64,000 nucleotides of DNA from Cladorhizidae sp. MBARI D1340-BT2 (Eukaryota; Porifera; Demospongiae; Poecilosclerida; Cladorhizidae): assembly GCA_028752905.1 (NCBI GenBank), contig JAQNBH010000012.1:23035112-23099111 (forward strand). Direction: 5' to 3'. Shown here one piece after another: positions 63,801 to 64,000 of the stretch. Both the position numbers and the translations under genes were made by a program. Position 1 is the first letter of the stretch, and each line of letters begins with the position of its first letter. The notes below the pieces were generated by a model. That model was not told the origin of the DNA. It did not search any database and was given only the letters and a program-made list of their open reading frames with translations.

Positions 63801-64000
63801 TCTGTTATTATGACCATGTGCAGCAGCTATGGCGACCAGCCCTCGTCCTCATCGACTGTACTGAGAGAGGAGATATCCGGAGGTCAAGTAGAGGAGGATG
63901 CCCACGCAGATACCTCGGGAGGCTTTCTGGCCAAATTCAGACCTAGTTCGTTTTTTGTTGTTGTTGCGAATTCATAATTATCACGATCATGCACATTAGA
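30432..64000 (+). CDS. PIKFYVE: PIKfyve / Fab1 phosphatidylinositol 3-phosphate 5-kinase (spliced, 3' end outside window)
   Basis: Seventeen exons join in a single frame of about 2165 residues, and an eighteenth begins at 63824. Domains in order: a Ser-rich N-terminus (1-235), FYVE zinc finger (about 240-305), DEP domain (about 435-525), Ser/Pro-rich linker, CCT chaperonin-like domain (about 760-1035), a diverged acidic linker with a poly-Glu stretch near 1446-1458, and the PIKfyve-specific Cys/His-rich block (about 1620-1800). The PIPK kinase domain must lie past the right edge. PIKfyve phosphorylates PI3P to PI(3,5)P2 on endosomes, in complex with VAC14 and FIG4 (family knowledge). Vertebrate PIKfyve is about 2100 residues in all, so this protein is clearly longer, mainly through its linkers. 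The start ATG at 30432 is the first after an in-frame TAG at 30408-30410. Confidence 0.95.
31128..31740 (+). repeat. 34-bp minisatellite starting at the exon 1 splice donor (about 18 units)
   Basis: Units contain GTAATATACACAGGGCAGAG and GTAGTATAGTACAT. The first unit begins with the GT of the PIKfyve exon 1 donor itself. Every unit repeats the GTAATA donor-like core, preceded by CAT instead of CAG. The last units are diverged. Confidence 0.93.
31741..32409. other. PIKfyve intron 1, nothing recognised
   Basis: Unique AT-rich sequence between the donor-linked minisatellite and the duplicated segment. No exon supportable. Confidence 0.4.
32410..32764 (+). repeat. 355-bp duplicated segment, copy 2
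   Basis: Near-identical partner of 29513-29869, with about ten differences including G/A at a GTGTGC run and single substitutions. It is inserted in PIKfyve intron 1, with unrelated flanks on both sides. Confidence 0.85.
32900..33600 (+). repeat. Pyrimidine-only (TCCTCCTCCCTC)n tract, about 700 bp
   Basis: Essentially uninterrupted C/T on the + strand with a 12-bp period (CCTCCTCCCTCT). It ends within about 40 nt of the acceptor of PIKfyve exon 2. The mirror-symmetric polypurine:polypyrimidine composition is prone to triplex (H-DNA). The open frames of up to 359 codons across it are artefacts, although one reads into real exon 2. Confidence 0.95.
33637..33819 (+). CDS. PIKFYVE: PIKfyve exon 2 (FYVE zinc finger)
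   Basis: 61 codons in phase 0 from a TTGCAG acceptor to GTGGGT. It encodes YWMPD, then CKECSNC, RRHHCRICGRIFCHTCC and the IPG turn. The R(R/K)HHCRxCG signature that binds PI3P and the Cys pairs that hold two zincs are intact. The domain is continued by RTCKDCC in the next exon. Confidence 0.97.
34001..34166 (+). CDS. PIKFYVE: PIKfyve exon 3 (end of FYVE finger)
   Basis: The acceptor is TTGCTTTAG and the donor GTAATA. It starts GNLRTCKDCCEVFNEF, which supplies the last FYVE cysteine pair, and continues into a Ser-rich linker. It ends with one base of a split glycine codon. Confidence 0.93.
34232..34488 (+). CDS. PIKFYVE: PIKfyve exon 4 (Ser/Arg-rich linker)
   Basis: It follows a 65-bp intron ending CATATAG, the shortest intron in the gene. 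It encodes a Ser/Pro/Arg-rich linker containing TRRRLSSRKP and SAKSRRES, plausible basophilic kinase sites, and ends ALILDE in phase 0. The linker itself is not conserved; phase and position support the exon. Confidence 0.88.
34614..34990 (+). repeat. 16-bp minisatellite (about 23 units)
   Basis: The unit is CCCTTGCCATAGGTAG, with T/C changes (GCAG, CCTAGG). It lies in the intron between exons 4 and 5. Related CCCTAGCC-type sequence continues with lower order at 35290-35480 and 37225-37320, around the hAT insertion. Confidence 0.92.
35487..37215 (+). mobile_element. hAT element, internally deleted
   Basis: The ends are CAGGGTTTCATCCAGGA and the complement of CAGAGTTTCATCCAGGGG. They enclose an N-terminal transposase start (35704) and a C-terminal half, with the middle missing. 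A run of more than 20 G at 37117-37140 lies close to the right end. It split the 12/16-bp satellite in intron 4, so it is younger than the array. Confidence 0.82.
35704..36807 (+). pseudogene. hAT transposase, internally deleted and frameshifted
   Basis: The frame starts MDIRRFLKKRTLPDSIDSHH (35704-35961). It resumes with LVASQL-type sequence near 36050, then LLEFYGETREIECEGQVF (36365 on). It ends with the dimerisation domain VLPVSTATVERTFSDMKQIK and DRLRNPLLPASLSKLMTIAI, stopping at 36807. The BED finger and the catalytic Asp region are absent. The C-terminus is close in pattern to the intact transposase at 45362-47551. Confidence 0.8.
37318..37765 (+). repeat. 12-bp minisatellite CCCTAGTCATAG (about 37 units)
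   Basis: Simple tandem array in the intron before exon 5, with a few units disrupted (CATCCCTAGC, AGCATAGC) and a diverged 3' end (CACAG). The period of 12 keeps some frames open. Confidence 0.93.
37970..38922 (+). mobile_element. Second pogo/Tigger relic, about 950 bp
   Basis: The left end CAGTTGCCCCACGCATATCT is preceded by TA. The right end (GATGTGCGAGGTTCTTCTA) is its diverged complement and is followed by TA. Inside, near 38365-38480, a broken + frame reads EKWLDTPVSGPLLREMAAEF and HEKLHEGE, a CENP-B/Tigger second-HTH pattern. No catalytic domain is visible. Confidence 0.65.
39203..39366 (+). CDS. PIKFYVE: PIKfyve exon 5 (DEP domain, first part)
   Basis: After CTCTCCATCAG the exon encodes DEVGLIASSIWTKFLDP, then HRHRLRTFPDSYTGTAIVTW and LLSNGHTAS. 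This is a DEP fold in the same place as in vertebrate PIKfyve. The donor is GTACGT and the exon ends two bases into an Arg codon. A 4.7-kb intron with a hAT and a Tigger relic precedes it. Confidence 0.93.
39455..40502 (+). repeat. Tetranucleotide TTAT/TTAC repeat, about 1 kb
   Basis: Degenerate TTAT/TTAC/TTAA tetramers fill almost all of the intron between exons 5 and 6. Larger blocks recur, for example TTACTTTAATAAAAACTT at 39640 and 39969, which shows internal duplication of about 330 bp. Confidence 0.93.
40606..40845 (+). CDS. PIKFYVE: PIKfyve exon 6 (DEP domain, end)
   Basis: It starts after ACGCAG and completes the split Arg codon. It continues the DEP domain with VGQVLVDTKRLKIVSS and FRDEMNQFLEL, followed by an acidic tail ending SRCSLNE. 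The donor is AAAC|GTGAGG, and its phase joins exactly to exon 7. Confidence 0.93.
40910..41632 (+). repeat. G-rich minisatellite (units of 20-22 bp, plus longer degenerate units)
   Basis: Units read GTAGAAGTTGGGGGG or GCATAGAAGTTGGGGGGG with G-runs of 4 to 12. The array ends about 105 nt before the acceptor of the giant exon 7. The repeated G-runs favour G-quadruplex formation on the + strand (RNA too). Confidence 0.92.
41739..44898 (+). CDS. PIKFYVE: PIKfyve exon 7 (giant exon: linker, CCT chaperonin-like domain, acidic linker)
   Basis: This 3160-nt exon is one open frame of 1053 codons, phase 1 in and phase 0 out (CACCAG|GTATGT). The first 190 residues are Ser/Pro-rich. The CCT/GroEL-like domain follows at about 42318-43135 (YGLSLSWLGVLTLLVMEA, NEYVRVKKIPCGQRTDSS, FRPSIILVQKSVSRLALED, GCVISLRGGTNRELKKVKK). 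The rest is poorly conserved except PYLQTAAGRE...VIYWS near 43870-43940 and MQAALADFRARAG near 44221, both with counterparts in vertebrate PIKfyve. A Glu tract lies at 44371-44405. The CCT domain mediates VAC14 binding and self-association in the known complex (family knowledge). Confidence 0.96.
44899..45190 (+). repeat. GT-rich CCTACAGGTGTGTATGTAC tandem repeat
   Basis: Loose repeat of 28-33 bp (CCTACAGGTGTCTATGTACT), starting at the exon 7 donor and ending at the hAT insertion. It continues beyond the element (48636-48690), so the hAT inserted into it. Confidence 0.85.
45362..47551 (-). CDS. hAT transposase, 729 codons, apparently intact
   Basis: The protein starts MDIRSYFASTSQASSH with an acidic/Ser-rich tail. 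It then has a BED/TTF-like zinc finger (FCKVCKQSG ... HARSDFHIHAT, about residues 80-130). It continues with YSLMADECTDVTNVEELSVF (catalytic Asp), GLGFDGAATFSGRKTG, FIHCHCHLLLQLACVQAAN, SDTRWLAHERCVKAV, and a C-terminal hATC dimerisation region with IPVSTASVERSFSQMKMIKT and LRNSLSDCSLSHLMRIAIEA (about residues 660-715). It is full length for the family, with no stop or frameshift. It sits antisense in the intron between PIKfyve exons 7 and 8, so PIKfyve transcription would run across it. Confidence 0.93.
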   Translation of the reverse strand: MDIRSYFASTSQASSHANSSDSEDSRTDSSEHVEASSPSLSPPPSKKSKQNKHRSSVSTKRKYSKSWEKDFSWLYYDEDSDGAFCKVCKQSGLQRTGGVWVTQPCRNWKKAVEKMKAHARSDFHIHATQALFAAKGAAKGGTVVQQLQNVLARKRAQNRAAVKCLILLTHFLTKEQVAHSTKFEKLVDVVVRCGSQHLKQFLETAPRNAVYTSRVAVVEFIESLGTWVEESILKRLQKAPMYSLMADECTDVTNVEELSVFCRWEEDGVPVECFLELIPLKKADAETIYSNLIDCLKKKGLHVGRIVGLGFDGAATFSGRKTGVQARIKKHTPHALFIHCHCHLLLQLACVQAANKTPGIAHVYRTLTTLWKHFCNSPKRAECLKEVQHVLELPEMKVIKPSDTRWLAHERCVKAVKASYSAIVITIGNIYETSHEPEALGIHGALCKLSTIAAIYLLDFTLPQVAKLSKALQAEQLDLSLISFLVDATVKSLDDAVLPGANWVLELLENVEDLKSSTKVSIDADKILSFQNVVGKPFVADLKANITSRFSSSNAVVSALSIFDPRKVPKPDSVSFPTYGDTSVEKLIAHYGEDRDAETLDGEETVKTAMISTEILTEWKTFRQLLVKQPRDTTASQLKELVSNDMLKAMFPNLHKIASICLSIPVSTASVERSFSQMKMIKTRLRNSLSDCSLSHLMRIAIEAPEVLSESDLEEIVDVWQRKPRRTSV
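47590..47970 (+). repeat. Three tandem units of about 120 bp in the hAT 5' region
   Basis: Each copy has GACCATGACATAATGGACTG, ACTGAGAGAGAGTGGGAAAG and AGAACACGTGGTGGTGTGTG. They lie just upstream of the transposase start (which is at 47551, minus strand), where promoter or transposase-binding repeats would be expected. Confidence 0.85.
48936..49195 (+). repeat. 65-bp tandem repeat, 4 units
   Basis: Units contain CCATTTATAAATCACATGCA and GTGACAAGCAGTGTATAGTT. In the intron before exon 8. Confidence 0.9.
49360..50110 (+). repeat. About 64-bp tandem repeat, about 12 units with 43-bp short forms
   Basis: Units contain TACTGGTAGATTCCATGACC and GCTTCAACATGAGCATGCTT, with shorter units lacking the middle. 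Same intron as the previous array. Confidence 0.9.
50111..51150. other. PIKfyve intron before exon 8, nothing recognised
   Basis: Unique sequence, with a short poly-A/TTATTAAC context near 51005. No exon beyond the one starting at 51151. Confidence 0.4.
51151..51254 (+). CDS. PIKFYVE: PIKfyve exon 8 (start of Cys/His-rich conserved region)
   Basis: After TTTGTTTCCAG it encodes HTDCLDPIKHQGISILFS and RPCLPP, the block that opens the PIKfyve-specific conserved region. It ends two bases into a codon at GTAAGA. It is separated from exon 7 by 6.25 kb holding an intact hAT and several satellites. Confidence 0.93.
51270..52145 (+). repeat. 69-bp satellite, array 1 (about 12.5 units)
   Basis: Units contain GACACACACTGGACCAACAC, CACACTGGGTTGAGGCAGGT and CAATAGCTCTATGGGG. 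It fills the intron between exons 8 and 9. The identical satellite recurs at 60637-61260. Confidence 0.95.
52270..52341 (+). CDS. PIKFYVE: PIKfyve exon 9
   Basis: A 72-nt exon, acceptor TTACTCTAG and donor GTAAGA. It encodes IIPMFYYGHNDIAIGDFLQR and YCF, matching the FYGKND...LERYCF segment of the family. The phase is right on both sides. Confidence 0.93.
52530..52880 (+). repeat. Degenerate 35-45 bp AT-rich repeat
   Basis: Units share TAGGTTTCGTA and TATATAGAGGGCAATATTTTT, with variable T-runs. About 8 units in the intron before exon 10. Confidence 0.75.
52881..53453. other. PIKfyve intron before exon 10, no gene seen
   Basis: A 65-codon open frame at 52979-53176 is unrecognised. A weak tRNA-like A-box (GTCCGAGTGGCTAGAG near 53222) lacks a B-box. 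Confidence 0.35.
53454..53590 (+). repeat. CCAGTTGTAACC tandem repeats
   Basis: Short and long units share CTCCAGTTGTAACC. The longer unit adds ACGTAGCTCAGTCTGCCTCC. About 5 units next to the SINE. Confidence 0.8.
53690..53764 (-). mobile_element. tRNA-derived SINE head (Cys-like)
   Basis: On the minus strand the 75 nt fold as a tRNA relic. There is a seven-pair acceptor stem with several G-U pairs, an A-box TGGCTCAATGGTTGAG and a B-box GGTTCGAGTCT. An anticodon loop reads TCGCAAA, which would place GCA (Cys), but position 33 is C rather than U and two anticodon-stem pairs fail. A U/A-rich run follows the tRNA-like 3' end. This is a SINE head or tRNA pseudogene rather than a working tRNA. 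Confidence 0.65.
54464..54626 (+). CDS. PIKFYVE: PIKfyve exon 10 (Cys/His-rich region)
   Basis: From CTTGCAG to GTGAGT. It encodes EYYRCQTCSVDMAKHIRHII, then HGIRAIHIEIE and WLECSQCHH. The cysteines, histidines and the HIRHIIHG segment align with the PIKfyve conserved region, which is thought to scaffold the kinase. Confidence 0.93.
54655..55110 (+). repeat. Dispersed satellite, about 6 units of about 60-85 bp
   Basis: Units contain GGACTATCCCAGGATGTCCC, AGTGAGGGTGACTGACTATA and GCATGGATACTGGAATACTT. It follows the donor of exon 10. The same unit is at 1666-1872 in the CCNY intron. Confidence 0.88.
55179..55369 (+). CDS. PIKFYVE: PIKfyve exon 11
   Basis: From TTTCTCCCAG to GTGTGT. It encodes LLFSFAKFLELKFYSDSY and CSHFLHPDYSQCFLF, matching the SFAKYLELRFY and C-x-H-x(3)-H blocks of PIKfyve. 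The donor is embedded in a (GT)n run. Confidence 0.93.
55440..55860 (+). repeat. Pyrimidine-rich CACCAACCCTCTCTTCT repeat before exon 12
   Basis: Degenerate CCTCACCAACCCTCTCTTCT units extend to within 10 nt of the exon 12 acceptor. They create a very long polypyrimidine tract and spurious open frames. Confidence 0.8.
55871..55987 (+). CDS. PIKFYVE: PIKfyve exon 12
   Basis: From GGTTTCAG to GTATGT. It encodes PSTIDILELLLPPCVLCIT followed by NKYHHDYASDIKHVGR, and completes the split Arg codon of exon 11. It corresponds to the segment after the conserved region in vertebrate PIKfyve (the LLEVCVPLP-like stretch). Confidence 0.88.
55990..56125 (+). repeat. GCATAGATAGATTGATGCCA tandem repeat
   Basis: About three degenerate copies of GCATAGATAGATTGATGCCA with TGCTGTG spacers, right after exon 12. 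Confidence 0.75.
56481..56577 (+). CDS. PIKFYVE: PIKfyve exon 13
   Basis: From TATATGTAG to GTGAGC. It encodes VEGVFYRIRQKVDKYR and HDHISNSK. Phase is 2 in and 0 out, consistent with exons 12 and 14. No strong domain signature is visible; helical linker sequence is likely. Confidence 0.85.
56781..56974 (+). CDS. PIKFYVE: PIKfyve exon 14
   Basis: From CATTGCAG. It encodes CERDAMRIKVKHLKEMMVSG and later CLEDLKRTMTEVVECWNI, a charged, probably helical segment. If not spliced, the frame would stop at a TGA at 56976. Using the GTGAGA donor at 56975 instead joins the split Leu codon to exon 15 in frame. Confidence 0.87.
57185..57335 (+). repeat. (GT)n with GTGTACCGGTAT units
   Basis: GT dinucleotides interrupted by GTACCGGTATGTG, in the intron before exon 15. 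Confidence 0.85.
57546..57716 (+). CDS. PIKFYVE: PIKfyve exon 15
   Basis: From GTCGGCCAG to GTGGGT. It encodes LEDLDARVREYRRRLREGG (coiled-coil-like), a Gly run, and a Ser/Pro linker ending ALAGAI plus two bases of a Ser codon. Exon 16 supplies the third base. Confidence 0.87.
58014..58222 (+). repeat. About 30-bp repeat GTAGCTCGTGTTAGGGCCAG
   Basis: About seven units, GTAGCTCGTGTTAGGGCCAG plus GGCAATACCT, with a shorter form lacking TGTTAG. It runs directly into the next array. Confidence 0.88.
58222..58806 (+). repeat. 29-bp minisatellite (about 20 units)
   Basis: Units contain CTTCAGCAGGAGAGCTTCCA and GAAACAATT. Being a 29-mer, all frames cycle through the unit. Confidence 0.92.
59090..60275 (+). 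repeat. 45-bp satellite (about 26 units), open on both strands
   Basis: Units contain CATGCTGCAAGCCATGCATT and TCTAATTCATTAGTGCACAC. The unit is 15 codons, so 385 codons (+) and 336 codons (-) stay open. Near 60020-60060 a 16-bp sub-unit (TAATTCATTAGTGCATAC) is tripled. It ends about 40 nt before the exon 16 acceptor. Confidence 0.95.
60317..60623 (+). CDS. PIKFYVE: PIKfyve exon 16 (Ser/Thr/His-rich linker)
   Basis: From CTCTTTAG to GTGAGT. It encodes a Ser/Thr-rich, basic linker including RTRRLSDKKH and REKVHRRNLSDSLAM. The R-x-L-S and R-R-N-L-S motifs are basophilic or 14-3-3-like phosphosites (inference). The linker is not conserved, so support comes from splice sites and phase. Confidence 0.83.
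60637..61260 (+). repeat. 69-bp satellite, array 2 (about 9 units)
   Basis: Same unit as 51270-52145, in the intron between exons 16 and 17, in the same orientation, 8.5 kb further along the gene. Confidence 0.95.
61360..61571 (+). CDS. PIKFYVE: PIKfyve exon 17 (acidic linker)
   Basis: From TCACATCAG to GTAAGT. It encodes EPLLEPSSSSLMPSTET, then a strongly acidic Glu/Gly stretch and QTVKKMY, ending two bases into an Ile codon. Phase 0 in agrees with exon 16. Confidence 0.83.
61572..62190. other. PIKfyve intron before exon 18, nothing recognised
   Basis: AT-rich intron sequence; no repeats or coding signal. Confidence 0.35.
62191..62412 (+). pseudogene. Unidentified 73-codon frame, transposon-like
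   Basis: Reads KVLAIVGKTTGQGLRLTSQS and VEEFFKEEKRKRKSLVGQSL, then REIGEGRQ. The pattern (basic, with EFF-x(4)-K-R and an LxxRE-x-G end) is like the N-terminal region of some invertebrate DNA transposases, but I cannot name the family. It lacks splice sites matching the PIKfyve phase. Confidence 0.25.
63130..63305 (+). repeat. Two-copy direct repeat of about 50 bp
   Basis: AATAGTTGTAGGTTCATA and GGCCATTTAATGCTCTGT occur twice (63172 and 63257 starts). Confidence 0.75.
63310..63765 (+). repeat. (CATA)n/CATACATATACAC microsatellite
   Basis: Alternating ACATAC/ATATAC units for 450 bp, ending about 60 nt before the exon 18 acceptor. Larger blocks of about 110 bp recur (63430-63540 and 63540-63650). 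Confidence 0.93.
63824..63977 (+). CDS. PIKFYVE: PIKfyve exon 18 (start; 3' boundary unresolved)
   Basis: A CAGCAG tandem acceptor at 63821-63826 allows two in-frame starts differing by one Ser codon. The frame reads SYGDQPSSSSTVLREEISGG, then VEEDAHADTSGGFLAKF, and stays open to a TAA at 63975-63977. The kinase domain is missing, so the true exon most likely ends at an internal donor (candidates: GTCAAG at about 63886, GTAGAG at about 63891) or the annotation continues beyond the window. I cannot choose from sequence alone. Confidence 0.6.

Overview
The window is eukaryotic and almost certainly comes from an invertebrate animal. It holds exons with canonical GT/AG junctions and consistent phases, large introns packed with minisatellites, hAT and pogo/Tigger DNA transposons, and LINE relics. 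An early-branching animal such as a demosponge is my best guess. That rests on the transposon mix (a 2A-bearing L2/CR1-type LINE, R2-like LINEs with a C-terminal restriction-like endonuclease, DUF4371-type hATs) and is inference only.

Two conserved genes lie head to tail on the + strand. The first is the 3' half of a cyclin Y gene (CCNY): four exons at 6825-6939, 10077-10128, 10249-10417 and 11954-12055, with its 5' exons upstream of the window. The second is a very large PIKfyve/Fab1 gene (phosphatidylinositol 3-phosphate 5-kinase) from 30432 to beyond the right edge. It has at least 18 exons encoding the FYVE finger, the DEP domain, the chaperonin-like CCT domain and the conserved Cys/His-rich region. 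The lipid kinase domain is not in the window.

Region by region: 1-6824 is CCNY intron, with a 573-bp Tigger-derived element, coding-like minus-strand patches, and three minisatellites of 40, 46 and 34 bp. 6940-10076 is CCNY intron with a Helitron-like fragment and a 30-bp minisatellite. 12056-30431 is the intergenic space, mostly transposon relics: a decayed L2/CR1-type LINE with a 2A-like motif, the 3' half of an R2-like LINE, a hAT relic with an internal inversion and a LINE fragment, and a second hAT with terminal inverted repeats.

From 30432 on, nearly every PIKfyve intron carries its own satellite array, and some also carry transposons. These include an internally deleted hAT (35487-37215), a Tigger relic (37970-38922), a hAT with an intact 729-codon transposase (45195-48635) and a tRNA-derived SINE (53690-53764).

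Both host genes act at membranes. Cyclin Y is a membrane-anchored activator of CDK14/16-type kinases. PIKfyve makes PI(3,5)P2 and PI5P on endosomes. The sequence gives no sign that they are co-regulated; their adjacency looks incidental. The most unusual observations are the 2A-like LINE motif, the array of decoy splice donors starting at the PIKfyve exon 1 donor, the shared 69-bp satellite in two PIKfyve introns, and the inverted segment inside a hAT relic at a perfect palindrome.
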